From contig DYJA01000052.1 of the NCBI GenBank assembly GCA_020723345.1, positions 1 to 45,945 on the forward strand: a stretch of 45,945 nucleotides of DNA. The letters are read 5' to 3'. The notes under the pieces were generated by a model. That model did not search any database. It was not told where the DNA came from and saw only the letters and a list, made by a program, of their open reading frames with translations. This DNA comes from Candidatus Aquidulcis sp. (GTDB lineage Bacteria; Chloroflexota; Anaerolineae; UBA4142). Within the stretch, counting starts at the first letter, position 1, and every line of letters begins with the position of its first letter. Shown piece by piece: positions 1 to 7,401 of this stretch. The position numbers and the translations under genes are program-made.

Positions 1-508
1 CGACGCGCTTGCCGCCAAGTTGCTCGACGATAAAGCGCGCGAGCGCGGGACCTTGCGCGGCGTCGGTCGCATTGACGCGGAAGAAATTGCGATAGCCCTG
101 CTTGGTGAGCGACACTTCGGACGCGGTGGGTGTGACGACGACGAGCGGCAGGTCTTTGTAGACTTGCATCGCCGCGAGCGTCTGCCCGCTGTTCAAGTGT
201 CCGATGACGCCGATCACTTTTTTGTTTTGCTTGATCGCGTCCGCGATTTCTTGCGCCTTTTCCGCCGCGACATCCGAGTCCGCCTGATCGTCGAGCGCGA
301 CGACCTTGACGGTGTAGCCGAGCAGTCCGCCCTGGCGATTGAGTTGATCCGCCATCGTGCGCGCGCCGCCGACGACGGTTTGCCCGCCATTTGCCTGCCA
401 GCCCGAGAGCGGCGCGACGACGTAGACGATCACTTCGCCGCGCGGGGCGGCGGCGCAGGCGGCGAGCGCGAGTGTGAGCGCGATTAGAATTACGAAAACT
501 TGCTTCAT
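1..508 (-). CDS. Branched-chain amino acid ABC transporter substrate-binding lipoprotein (C-terminus beyond window)
   Basis: Open reading frame with no stop before the window edge; about 169 N-terminal residues are visible. It begins with a lipoprotein signal (MKQVFVILIALTLALAAC, Cys at residue 18). It continues as a periplasmic-binding type 1 fold: YVVAPLSG, the GARTMADQLNRQGG stretch and VIGHLNSGQT are typical of the Leu/Ile/Val-binding (LivK-like) family. The start ATG at 508 is preceded by AGAGGAG at good spacing. Its expected role is to capture an extracytoplasmic ligand, probably an amino acid or similar small molecule, for an ABC importer. It is the last gene of a minus-strand run after the zinc-finger gene (13-nt gap). 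The permease and ATPase partners are not visible on this side. A second complete homologue lies at 21306-22559. Confidence 0.9.
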   Translation of the reverse strand, partial: MKQVFVILIALTLALAACAAAPRGEVIVYVVAPLSGWQANGGQTVVGGARTMADQLNRQGGLLGYTVKVVALDDQADSDVAAEKAQEIADAIKQNKKVIGVIGHLNSGQTLAAMQVYKDLPLVVVTPTASEVSLTKQGYRNFFRVNATDAAQGPALARFIVEQLGGKRV

Positions 509-521
509 CAGTTTGCTCCTC

Positions 522-749
522 TTATGCAAAAGCGGCGACAGCGACGGCGCGCGTGGACGCGAAACTTTTGCGATGCAGTCTGATCCGTTCGATCTCGTGC
601 AGGGTGTCGGCGGTGAGATAACTTTCTCCGCAATGCGGGCAACTGACGACGGGAACATTCTCAATCACCAACAGATTATTGCCTTTGCCGTAACTGCGCG
701 TGATGCGGCGGACGCGCGCGCCTTCTTTTCCGCAAATATCGCAGGTCAT
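522..749 (-). CDS. YgiT-type zinc-finger protein (MqsA N-terminal-like antitoxin)
   Basis: About 75 residues. Two CxxC pairs (CDIC near the N-terminus, CPHC about 30 residues later) and the pattern CDICGKEGARVRRITRSYG...VPVVSCPHCGE are those of the YgiT-type zinc-finger family, which is related to the zinc domain of the MqsA antitoxin. The ATG at 749 follows AAGGAG at good spacing; a longer in-frame start at 797 would add 16 residues without a better ribosome site. Such small proteins usually pair with a small toxin encoded just upstream. Here the upstream neighbour is an unrecognised 109-residue protein with a 22-nt gap. No C-terminal DNA-binding domain is present, so repressor activity is uncertain. 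Confidence 0.75.
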   Translation of the reverse strand: MTCDICGKEGARVRRITRSYGKGNNLLVIENVPVVSCPHCGESYLTADTLHEIERIRLHRKSFASTRAVAVAAFA

Positions 750-771
750 AGTTGCTCCTTTCTTTCCCTGT

Positions 772-1101
772 TCATTTTCTTCGTTTGGGTCGCTCATCCT
801 CGATTAGCTGAATATTGATTGCTACCAAGTCATCTGCGAACCAAGCTACAAGTCGCCCCACAAACTTCTCGACGAAGTAATACAAATCTTCGTCGCGTGG
901 GTATATCTGTGCGACCAGAACGCCATCTACATTTCCAATTTCGATGTACCCTTGTTTGATTCCTCTGGTTTTCTCTTTGCGTTGGAGGCGAGTGTATCGT
1001 CTGTTTGCCCATTCCCAAGTTTGTGCTTCATGCGTCACTTTGTCACGAAGCAGTTTGTACGCGTCCAGCCCAGCACGAGGAACAACTTGAATTGTCAGCA
1101 T
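772..1101 (-). CDS. Hypothetical 109-residue protein, possible partner of the YgiT zinc finger
   Basis: I do not recognise this protein. It is strongly charged in the middle (NRRYTRLQRKEKTRG), with alternating hydrophobic and polar segments after that (GYIEIGNVDGVLVAQIYPRDEDLYYF), then a C-terminal Lys/Arg tail. There is no signal peptide or membrane span. The ATG at 1101 has a strong CGGAGG site. Its position directly upstream of a YgiT-type zinc finger is the place where a DUF4258 or MqsR-like toxin usually sits, but the sequence lacks the HxxxRxxxRgI pattern of DUF4258. A toxin role is inferred from neighbourhood only. Confidence 0.6.
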   Translation of the reverse strand: MLTIQVVPRAGLDAYKLLRDKVTHEAQTWEWANRRYTRLQRKEKTRGIKQGYIEIGNVDGVLVAQIYPRDEDLYYFVEKFVGRLVAWFADDLVAINIQLIEDERPKRRK

Positions 1102-1151
1102 AGCGACCTCCGTAGTTCATTTTGAACGTGTATTCTTGTCGGACAGCGACA

Positions 1152-2789
1152 TTAATGCAAGTCATCCATTAGTGCCGAGGTCTGTTGCCATATCAATTTC
1201 AGGCGCGCGTCCAAGAATCTATCGAAGTTATCCACTTTCCACAGATTCTTGTTGGGTGAGATAAGGTGCTGTTGCAAAACGTCTTTGTCATATTGCAGAA
1301 AGTACTCTTGGGGTGATGTATCTCCGATCTCAGAATTGACTGAGGGGGCAATAAAGGTAAGGTTGCCGAGACAGTTTATCACATCATCTTTCTCTTCCCC
1401 GCTCTCCTTTAGGAATTCCCGTGGAAAAATATGGTGTATGGCAGCGGATTCACACTCAATCGTTTTTCCAGCCCAATCTGTTGCCCGATTTCGATGTAAA
1501 AGAATGCTGAGCAACATTAGGTATTCTTTACCTGTTCGCCCTCGCAAGACGTTGGTATAGGCTTCTACAATGTCCGATTTCGTAATGCTATCCACGCGCG
1601 GGGAGCGTCCTCGCATTGCAGATAACAGTTCGTTGATGGGGAACCGTCGTGGTTTCTTGCGTATGATATCCAAATCTTCCTCAATTTTGTGATTAGGCGA
1701 AGACGAGTAGATGCCATTGAACGACGCGACAAGAAACCATCTCAGTATCTTGTTCTTTTCCGATTGCGAGATTTCCTCTGTACTTCTGTAATCCCTCTGG
1801 TAGATTATATCAAAAATGGGCAACAGCACATTTTGTGAGGGGATGTACTGTGTTGTGGCGAGTCCCAATTCTCTCCTGAGCAGTTCTATGGTGATGTTGA
1901 TTGCCGTATATGACCGCTCCAGTACTTTGCTAATGCTCCTCCTGTCTCTTGCATAGCTGCTTTTCAAGTCCTGAATGGACTTTCTGAATGAGGCGACCTT
2001 TGTTATCTGGTTTTGAGACATACCCATCTTGGAAAAAACAAAGCGGACGAGCGGTTCCAAATCTAGCTCGAACTTCCTGCTAAACTCTTCGTGAATACCG
2101 ATGATCCTATCCTTTTCTTGTTTGGGAAATGCGGCAGCAAAGAAGGACAAGAACATTTCAAGGTTGCCAATCTTCACCCCCGCCGAATTCACCCGCGTGA
2201 AAATCTCAGCAATTTTTTCATACACTTCCCCACCAGCAGAGGTATCAGACTTCAAGACATAGAAAGGCAATCGGTAATTGACTATTTTCTCCCCCACTGC
2301 ATCCATAGCTTTCCTGTATGAGCGAGGATATTTGCCCTGCAATTCCAGGAGACGCTCTGGATCTCCAAGAGTGGCATTAACAATCAGAGAGATGTCTATG
2401 CCCTTGTGCGAGCTCAAGTATAACTTGCCATTTTCTGGAACGTATGAAATTGGAGTAACAGCAATTGTCTTTGAGCCGCGTTCTAGACTCCATCCATTCT
2501 TTATCAGCATAAGAGCCGTGAGTCTTTGTTGCCCATCAAGGACGTATCTGGCAACGCCATATCGTCCATCGGTTCCTACCAAAGGCGCGCTTGGGAATTT
2601 CGAAGTGGGTTCCCAGATGATAACCGCACCTATCGGGTAACCGTTGATGATTGAGTCAATCAACTCTTTGATGTCTTCTTCGTCCCAGACAAATTGCCTC
2701 TGTATTGATGGGACACGCAGATGCGGTGCTTCTTCCTTGAAAAACTCGCGGAGTGCGATGACTTCGGGTTTAATTGAACCGACTTTCAT
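1152..2789 (-). CDS. DUF262/DUF1524 protein, GmrSD-like (type IV restriction family)
   Basis: About 545 residues. The N-terminal DUF262 domain shows QRQFVW (30-35) and DGQQRLTAL (85-93), the ParB/Srx-like NTP-binding signature. The C-terminal DUF1524 domain has a His-Me-finger/HNH-type motif, IHHIFP (His 452-453), followed by NCLGNLTFI and a later Asn. This architecture matches single-chain GmrSD-type enzymes, which cleave modified (for example glucosylated hydroxymethylcytosine) phage DNA; many homologues are untested. The ATG at 2789 was chosen because it follows AAAGGGG and the conserved domain starts soon after. The gene is visibly more AT-rich than its neighbours, which suggests recent acquisition. 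It appears solitary. Confidence 0.8.
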   Translation of the reverse strand: MKVGSIKPEVIALREFFKEEAPHLRVPSIQRQFVWDEEDIKELIDSIINGYPIGAVIIWEPTSKFPSAPLVGTDGRYGVARYVLDGQQRLTALMLIKNGWSLERGSKTIAVTPISYVPENGKLYLSSHKGIDISLIVNATLGDPERLLELQGKYPRSYRKAMDAVGEKIVNYRLPFYVLKSDTSAGGEVYEKIAEIFTRVNSAGVKIGNLEMFLSFFAAAFPKQEKDRIIGIHEEFSRKFELDLEPLVRFVFSKMGMSQNQITKVASFRKSIQDLKSSYARDRRSISKVLERSYTAINITIELLRRELGLATTQYIPSQNVLLPIFDIIYQRDYRSTEEISQSEKNKILRWFLVASFNGIYSSSPNHKIEEDLDIIRKKPRRFPINELLSAMRGRSPRVDSITKSDIVEAYTNVLRGRTGKEYLMLLSILLHRNRATDWAGKTIECESAAIHHIFPREFLKESGEEKDDVINCLGNLTFIAPSVNSEIGDTSPQEYFLQYDKDVLQQHLISPNKNLWKVDNFDRFLDARLKLIWQQTSALMDDLH

Positions 2790-2938
2790 TCTAGGACCCC
2801 TTTCGTCAAAGATTTGATTTTGACACGACGGCAACTACGTGTCGAATGTGAAATGATTCTCTGCAACCCACCATCGGTTGAAACTGACGGCTACCGCGGC
2901 TGGAAACACGTTGAAACGTGTTCGCGCGCGCGTCGCAG

Positions 2939-2967
2939 TTGCATCTTTCCCCCGTTCGCATTATAAT
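2939..2967 (+). promoter_or_regulatory. Sigma-70-type promoter of the antitoxin/MazF-like pair
   Basis: TTGCAT (2939-2944), a 17-nt spacer, then a perfect TATAAT (2962-2967), 33 nt before the antitoxin ATG. A small hairpin (AACACGT/ACGTGTT, 2905-2922) lies just upstream. Its role is unknown. Confidence 0.65.
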
Positions 2968-2999
2968 TCTTGCCGCACAGAACGAGAGGAGTGAAAGTT

Positions 3000-3251
3000 A
3001 TGCTCAAGACTTTGGAAGGCACGTACCGCGGCGGCAAGATCGAGTTGCCTGAGACGCCACGCGATGTTCGCGAAGGCACACCTGTCATCGTCACATTCTT
3101 GACGCCCAGTCTGATTGACTTGCGCGCGCGCGGCATTGACGAAGCGCAAGCCGCCGATTTGTGCGCGCGCCTGGCAACCTTCGCCGAAGACTGGGACAGT
3201 CCCGAAATGAGCATCTATGACAACTACGACGCAGCCAAAGCCAATCTGTAA
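3000..3251 (+). CDS. Small antitoxin-like protein upstream of a MazF-like toxin remnant
   Basis: 83 residues starting MLKTLEGTYRGGKIEL. The pattern 'gtYrgGkIeLpe.p..v.eGtpV.VtFL' is that of short beta-strand DNA-binding antitoxin-like proteins (DUF104/AF2212 type and related AbrB-like antitoxins). The ATG at 3000 follows GAGAGGAGTGAAAGTT, and a clear promoter lies upstream. The C-terminus (LRARGIDEAQAADLCARLATFAEDWDSPEM) is acidic, as expected for the toxin-neutralising tail. It overlaps the toxin remnant by about 35 nt, consistent with translational coupling. With the toxin truncated, it is probably a relic or acts in trans. Confidence 0.65.
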   Translation: MLKTLEGTYRGGKIELPETPRDVREGTPVIVTFLTPSLIDLRARGIDEAQAADLCARLATFAEDWDSPEMSIYDNYDAAKANL

Positions 3252-3438
3252 ACGCGGCGACGTTATCCTCGTTCTCTTTCCCGATTCCAACTTGCGAACA
3301 GCCAAGGCGCGCCCCGCGCTGGTTGTCCAAGCCGATAATCTTCAAACGGGCTGCGGCACACACTCAATCTCTGATCTCCGATCTCCAGTTTCCTATCCGC
3401 TGGAACACCCTCTCACTGCCCGCGCAACACGCGCTTGA
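3217..3438 (+). pseudogene. Truncated PemK/MazF-family endoribonuclease toxin
   Basis: The first 40 or so residues are a clear MazF/PemK N-terminus (KRGDVILVLFPDSN, then KARPALVVQADNLQTG). Similarity stops abruptly and the frame runs through SISDLRSP to a stop at 3438, giving 73 residues instead of the usual 110 or so. The conserved middle and C-terminal strands and the catalytic Thr/Arg region are absent. The break coincides with three tandem 7-nt words (3367-3387). The 3' end also overlaps the convergent gene at 3413-3682. Compare the intact homologue at 43439-43783. A sequencing error is unlikely to explain this, because I see no continuation in another frame. Confidence 0.7.
3367..3387. 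repeat. Three tandem 7-nt words (ATCTCYR type) at the MazF breakpoint
   Basis: ATCTCTG, ATCTCCG and ATCTCCA follow each other without gaps. The same word class (complement of GGAGAT / AGAGATT) forms the repeat at 34940-35005. The MazF-like reading frame loses its family similarity exactly where this run begins. Confidence 0.65.
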
Positions 3439-3682
3439 CCTGCGCGCTCGTCGAATCTACCTCGACGATGAAATCGCCCCCGCGCCGACCGACGTAATCT
3501 TTCGGACCATAGTTGACGCGCCAAATCAAGCCGCTCTCAAGAATCTGCTGTGTGATGGTAATAAGACTCTGCCGCAAGTCAATGCCCGCTTCGCGCGCGC
3601 GTGCGTTTGCCGCCGCAACCACGCGGGCAAGCGATACCGCCAATTCATCTTGGAGCACATCTGCTGTCAATGCTACCGCCAT
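3413..3682 (-). CDS. Hypothetical 89-residue protein, third gene of the DUF433/JAB trio
   Basis: Unrecognised. The first half is alpha-helical in character (ADVLQDELAVSLARVVAAANARAREAG). The second half has WRVNYGPKDYVGRRGGDFIVEVDSTSAQVKRVLRG, which resembles the beta-hairpin style of PepSY-like or immunity-like small domains, but no confident assignment is possible. The ATG at 3682 follows GAAGGAG with normal spacing; an in-frame GTG at 3688 is too close to it. It starts 2 nt after the JAB gene stop, so the two are very likely co-translated. Confidence 0.6.
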   Translation of the reverse strand: MAVALTADVLQDELAVSLARVVAAANARAREAGIDLRQSLITITQQILESGLIWRVNYGPKDYVGRRGGDFIVEVDSTSAQVKRVLRGQ

Positions 3683-3684
3683 AG

Positions 3685-4113
3685 TCACACTCCTTCCTCA
3701 AGAATTTCTCGCGTATTTCCTTCCGCACTCACCTGTCCATTCGGCGCAATGCGATAGATGATCTCGTGCGAGACAACGAACTCGCCTTCGTAAAGTCTGC
3801 CCTTCAAGTCAGGATCATCCCGCACCGCGCGGCGATCTGTTTCGCCTGGCTCTTGAAGATAGTCGCCGCCAATGTTCGGGTGGGTGTGGAACGAGGCAAC
3901 GATGTCGAATCTTCCGATTTTGCATCCCGCGTGTGGTGGGAGCATGATTCCATCTTGTTCGCCCCGAGTCCAACGCACGACACTCATGTTGCCGACAGAA
4001 TCACGCAAGACAAAACCACCTTCTTCGTGTCCGCCAGCATCCCCTGGTTGCGAATCTTGCCACGCCTGTTTCAGCGCGGCGCGCACGATTGGACTATTCA
4101 AAAGCGTGGACAC
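3685..4113 (-). CDS. JAB/JAMM-like metallopeptidase domain protein (DUF4329-like)
   Basis: 142 residues. A JAMM-like zinc site is visible: Glu in HEEGGFVL (about 31), SFHTHPN (His 76 and 78) and PGETD (Asp 93). This gives E...HxHP...xxxxD with a wider gap than the classical JAMM x(7)SxxD. Family members are deubiquitinase-like or toxin-type peptidases found in accessory loci, and the substrate here is unknown. The gene overlaps the upstream DUF433 gene by 20 nt and is followed 2 nt later by a small unknown protein, so the three probably form one operon. No signal peptide, so cytoplasmic. Confidence 0.7.
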   Translation of the reverse strand: MSTLLNSPIVRAALKQAWQDSQPGDAGGHEEGGFVLRDSVGNMSVVRWTRGEQDGIMLPPHAGCKIGRFDIVASFHTHPNIGGDYLQEPGETDRRAVRDDPDLKGRLYEGEFVVSHEIIYRIAPNGQVSAEGNTREILEEGV

Positions 4114-4429
4114 GCTTGTCCTCCAAGACGGAACGCGGATGCTGTTTGCGAATTGCTTCTACGACTCGATCGCTAGCCCGAATGTCTGCGTTGATTTCGT
4201 CGAGGTGACTATAGTAGTACGACAGCGCGTCATGCACTTGCGGCAAGGTCAAGTGCGGGTGCGCTTGCACAATTTCATCGGGTGTCCAACCCATCCGCTC
4301 GTACTCGATTGCAATTTGCGCGACCTTGATGCGCGTTCCCTGAACAATCGGTTTGCCGCCACGCACGCCTTTCTTGCGCGTGACGTACGGATGTTTGATT
4401 TTGCGTTCCAACATTCGAGTCGTTACCAT
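4094..4429 (-). CDS. DUF433 family protein (VapB45-type antitoxin-like)
   Basis: 111 residues. The core GVRGGKPIVQGTRIKVAQIA...GWTPDEIVQAHPHLTLPQVHDALSYYYSH is the classic DUF433 winged-helix signature. DUF433 proteins often act as antitoxins next to a PIN-like DUF5615 (VapC45) toxin. Here no PIN gene follows; instead the gene overlaps a JAB-peptidase gene. The ATG at 4429 follows GGGGAGG; the longer frame to 4471 has no site. The C-terminal tail (ADIRASDRVVEAIRKQHPRSVLEDKRVHAFE) extends past the domain. Confidence 0.8.
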   Translation of the reverse strand: MVTTRMLERKIKHPYVTRKKGVRGGKPIVQGTRIKVAQIAIEYERMGWTPDEIVQAHPHLTLPQVHDALSYYYSHLDEINADIRASDRVVEAIRKQHPRSVLEDKRVHAFE

Positions 4430-4484
4430 ATTTTCGCCTCCCCGCAAACATTCACGGCATTTTCTCCTCACGCCTCACGTCCCC

Positions 4485-5150
4485 CTACTCAATCGTCTGC
4501 AAAAATTTGCGCGCGATGTCGCCCACGGGATCCGTCGTCAAGATGCCCTGCCATTGATCGCCTGGCTGCACGAGATTCGCGACGACGATGTTCGCGCCGT
4601 TGAAGATCGCGCTGCGCGCCTCTTTGAGATCAACGCCGCCTGCCGCCGAAATCGCGACGTCGTACTTGCTGCGAATGCGATTGACGTGCCGATATTCGAT
4701 GACCTTGCCGCGCGTGCTTTCTTCGTCGCGACCGCGATGCAGTACGACCACATCGGGCGGCTTTTTCAGCGGACGCATCACGGCGAGCGGATCATGTACG
4801 CCGATCATATCAATCATCGAAAGCATTTCCAGACGCGCGCAGCGTTCGATGAAGAGATTGAGCGACTCGGTGGGCGAACTGCCGAGAATCGTCAGCGCGT
4901 TTGCGCCCGCGTGTTTCGCAATGTCCACTTCGCCGAGCGCGCCGTCCACCGTTTTCATATCGGCGACGATGGTGCCGCGCCACAGTTTGCGGATCGCCTG
5001 GATGCCCTTCATTCCCTCGCGCTTGATAAACGGCGTCCCCGCTTCGATCAAGATGCGCTCGTTGAACGCGATCGTCGGCAAGACGCGCTGGACGAGCGCC
5101 AGATCGTAGTTGAACGCGATCTGCAAATAGCGAATCTTGTAGTCGAGCAT
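4485..5150 (-). CDS. HUMPS-family protein (orotidine-5'-phosphate decarboxylase / hexulose-6-phosphate synthase fold)
   Basis: 221 residues, a single TIM barrel. The metal and phosphate-handling motif VADMKTVD (Asp64, Lys66, Asp69) is the DxKxxD of the OMP decarboxylase suprafamily. It is followed by AGANALTILG, VVLHRGRDEE (His138) and SAAGGV (169-173), the phosphate-binding loop. IEAGTPFIKREG resembles 3-hexulose-6-phosphate synthase (IEvGTPlik.eG) more than PyrF. The product could therefore be Hps-like (ribulose 5-phosphate plus formaldehyde) or 3-keto-L-gulonate-6-phosphate decarboxylase-like; no phosphohexulose isomerase is nearby. The start lies 9 nt after the slipin stop with no strong ribosome site, suggesting translational coupling. 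Confidence 0.75.
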   Translation of the reverse strand: MLDYKIRYLQIAFNYDLALVQRVLPTIAFNERILIEAGTPFIKREGMKGIQAIRKLWRGTIVADMKTVDGALGEVDIAKHAGANALTILGSSPTESLNLFIERCARLEMLSMIDMIGVHDPLAVMRPLKKPPDVVVLHRGRDEESTRGKVIEYRHVNRIRSKYDVAISAAGGVDLKEARSAIFNGANIVVANLVQPGDQWQGILTTDPVGDIARKFLQTIE

Positions 5151-5159
5151 CGCGCCCGC

Positions 5160-5939
5160 CTATTCCTTTTTCGATTCGACAACCGAACCCAAGACCCGTC
5201 CCAGATCGGATGGCACAAAGAGCACGATTTTCTCCGACGGGTCCGCCGCGATGTCGCGAATCGTTTGGAGCGTTCGCAAGTGGAGCGCGCCGCTGCTCTT
5301 CGACAAAGTCTCCGCCGCTTGACGCAGATTCTCGGACGCGGTCAACTCGCCCTGCGACGCGATGATCATCGCGCGGCGCTCGCGTTCCGCTTCGGCTTGC
5401 TTCGCCATCGCGCGTTTCATCTCGGCGGGCAGTTCGATTTCCTGAATCTTGATCGACTCGACATCCACGCCCCAGTTGCTGGTCTCGGTGTCCACGATCT
5501 TTTTGATGCTGTCGGCGATTCGTTCGCGTTCGGTCAGCACGAAATCCATCTCATTGTTGCCGATGACGTCGCGCAGCGCGGCTTGCGTGAATTGTCGGAC
5601 GGCAAAGACGTGGTCTTCGATCTTGACGATGACCGTCTCAGGGCTGATGACTTTGAAGTACACGACGGCGTTCACCAGAATCGGAATGTTGTCCTTGGTC
5701 ATCACTTCTTGGCGCGGAATTTCCGCCGTCTGGATCCGCATGTTCACTTTCCGCATCGTTTGGATAAGCGGAATGATAAACGTGAGCCCAGGATCGCGCG
5801 TTCCTGCATACTTGCCCAGCGTAAAGACGACGCCGCGTTCGTACTGATAGAGTAACCGCACAGACATTGGCACGATGAAGAAAAGCAGTAGAACGATGAT
5901 CGAGATCAGACAACCCAAGATTGAAAAAAGCGCTTCCAT
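5160..5939 (-). CDS. Slipin / SPFH (band 7) membrane protein
   Basis: 259 residues. An N-terminal hydrophobic span (SILGCLISIIVLLLFFIVP) anchors the protein. It is followed by YQYERGVVFTLGKYAGTRDPGL and IIPLIQTMRKVNMRIQT, the stomatin/slipin version of the SPFH domain. A helical Glu/Ala-rich segment (AEMKRAMAKQAEAERERRAM) follows, with an oligomerisation tail. Slipins form rings in membrane microdomains and are often next to NfeD; no NfeD gene is present here. The ATG at 5939 follows CAGGAGG. It is the upstream partner of the HUMPS gene. Confidence 0.88.
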   Translation of the reverse strand: MEALFSILGCLISIIVLLLFFIVPMSVRLLYQYERGVVFTLGKYAGTRDPGLTFIIPLIQTMRKVNMRIQTAEIPRQEVMTKDNIPILVNAVVYFKVISPETVIVKIEDHVFAVRQFTQAALRDVIGNNEMDFVLTERERIADSIKKIVDTETSNWGVDVESIKIQEIELPAEMKRAMAKQAEAERERRAMIIASQGELTASENLRQAAETLSKSSGALHLRTLQTIRDIAADPSEKIVLFVPSDLGRVLGSVVESKKE

Positions 5940-5984
5940 GATTTTCCTCCTGATTGACTGTTCGGACTATCGAGAACGCGCCGA

Positions 5985-6512
5985 TCACAAAGCAGATTCA
6001 AGTTTCGCCGCCAAATCGTTCGCCCACGTGCGGATCGCCGTCCAGTCGCGCAGGTCGCTCGCGGGCGCATCGTGAAGCGGACTGGCGGGCAAACTCTTGA
6101 GCAAACTATCGGGAAAGCGCAACTTGGTTGGATCGTACTTGCCGCCAAATATTTCTAGCGCGATTGGCTTGAACCAGGACAGTTTCGCCAATTCTTGATC
6201 GAGTCCCGCGCGTACTTCTTCCCATTCTGTCTTGTCATCGCGCGTTGGACCGAGCGCGAAGATCGCCGTGGGTTGTTTCGACAGAGTTTCCTGATACCGC
6301 GCCAAAAACTGCTGCGCGTCTTTGTGCAGACTGCCAATGTAGATCGGCGCACCCAGAACGACTGCGCGATAATCCGCGAGCGCGCGCACTTTTCGCATCG
6401 GTTGAAGGTCTACCGCCAATCCACGTTCGCGCAAAACTCCTGCCACCGTCTCCGCTACTTCTTGTGTCGAGCCGTACTTTGTTGCAAAAGCCACTAAAAC
6501 TTGAGTCGTCAT
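5985..6512 (-). CDS. Flavodoxin-domain protein (HemG/IssA-like)
   Basis: About 175 residues. The FMN phosphate loop is ATKYGST (10-16), followed by VLGAPIYIGSLHKDAQQFL and FALGPTRDD, which match the flavodoxin-fold family that includes menaquinone-dependent protoporphyrinogen oxidase. The C-terminus (WTAIRTWANDLAAKL) is the usual last helix. The ATG at 6512 is preferred because AAAGGAG lies 6 nt upstream; the first ATG (6518) directly abuts that site. The substrate cannot be told from sequence, and no haem-biosynthesis genes flank it. Confidence 0.8.
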   Translation of the reverse strand: MTTQVLVAFATKYGSTQEVAETVAGVLRERGLAVDLQPMRKVRALADYRAVVLGAPIYIGSLHKDAQQFLARYQETLSKQPTAIFALGPTRDDKTEWEEVRAGLDQELAKLSWFKPIALEIFGGKYDPTKLRFPDSLLKSLPASPLHDAPASDLRDWTAIRTWANDLAAKLESAL

Positions 6513-6567
6513 CGTCATCTCCTTTTATCGCAACATCAACGCATCCTTCGACTGCGCTACGCTCCGC

Positions 6568-7383
6568 TCAGGACGCCTCACGCTTTCCGTACACCTCATC
6601 CATCGCGCCTTGCAACTCATTCAATTGCGCGATTTGTTCCGCAATGTCACCGCGCAAACGCTGCGAGCGGCTGTCTTCGATGTCGTCTTTCGAGCGGATC
6701 AGCATCAGTTGCGAATACACCGTGCCAAGCGCGGTCAGCGTCGCGTCGAGTTGCAGCTCCGCCTTCTCCATCGTGTTCGTCAGTTTGTCGAGATTCGCCG
6801 CTTGCGCCTTTTTCGATTCGAGCGCGTGCCGCGCTTGCTCGCGCACCGCGTCGTCGTCTTCGCGCTCGACGCGTTTCTCTAGTTCCCTCAGTTCCTTCGG
6901 CGCGCTCGACGCATCCTGCTTGATCATCTCATCGCGCTCGAACGCGTCGAGCCGTTGCGCGAGCCGAAAAATTTGCGCGATCCAATCGGCGATGCCAGCG
7001 GTCGAATCGTGCAAGTGCTCGCGCAGCACGCCGCGCTCGCTCGCGCGAATCGTCGCTTCGATCCGATGGCGATAATCGAGTGCGCGCTGCACGGCGGCGC
7101 GCAGTTTCGGCGTTTTGATCGTCGCGGGATTGAATTCTTCACGCAGCATTTCCGCGACGACTTGCGCGCCCGTGTTCGCGTCTTGCAAACTCGTGACGAT
7201 GATGAGCGTCTCGGCCATCGCGCCGATGACGAGCCAGTACCACCACTGCCACCACTCGAACGGGCGCGGCACAAAGTACGCGAGCAGAATCGTCAGCGCG
7301 ATTGTCGCCGCGCTCTCAAAGCGAAAGAACGCGTGCGTGAGAATCGCGGAGGTGGCGCGGGAGCGGAGGTTGGAGTTTGGCAT
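6568..7383 (-). CDS. Membrane-anchored coiled-coil protein, unknown function
   Basis: 271 residues. Two closely spaced hydrophobic segments near the N-terminus (AATIALTILLAYFV and WWQWWYWLVIGAMAETLIIV) are followed by about 200 residues rich in Glu, Arg and Ala with heptad character (RELEKRVEREDDDAVREQARHALESKKAQAANL is the core), predicting a cytoplasmic coiled coil. Not a recognised family. The ATG at 7383 follows GGGTGA; a TTG at 7395 is possible. The 3' end overlaps a CCTTCGACTGCGCTACGC..CTCAGGA-like repeat fragment. Confidence 0.65.
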   Translation of the reverse strand: MPNSNLRSRATSAILTHAFFRFESAATIALTILLAYFVPRPFEWWQWWYWLVIGAMAETLIIVTSLQDANTGAQVVAEMLREEFNPATIKTPKLRAAVQRALDYRHRIEATIRASERGVLREHLHDSTAGIADWIAQIFRLAQRLDAFERDEMIKQDASSAPKELRELEKRVEREDDDAVREQARHALESKKAQAANLDKLTNTMEKAELQLDATLTALGTVYSQLMLIRSKDDIEDSRSQRLRGDIAEQIAQLNELQGAMDEVYGKREAS

Positions 7384-7401
7384 ATGGTCACCCAATGTTA
7401 G

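Noticed and set aside
4353-5855. Long plus-strand open frame (about 500 codons) across the HUMPS and slipin genes
   Set aside because: It is antisense to two clear protein families, is rich in Arg/Asp/His from GC-rich third positions, and has no ribosome site.
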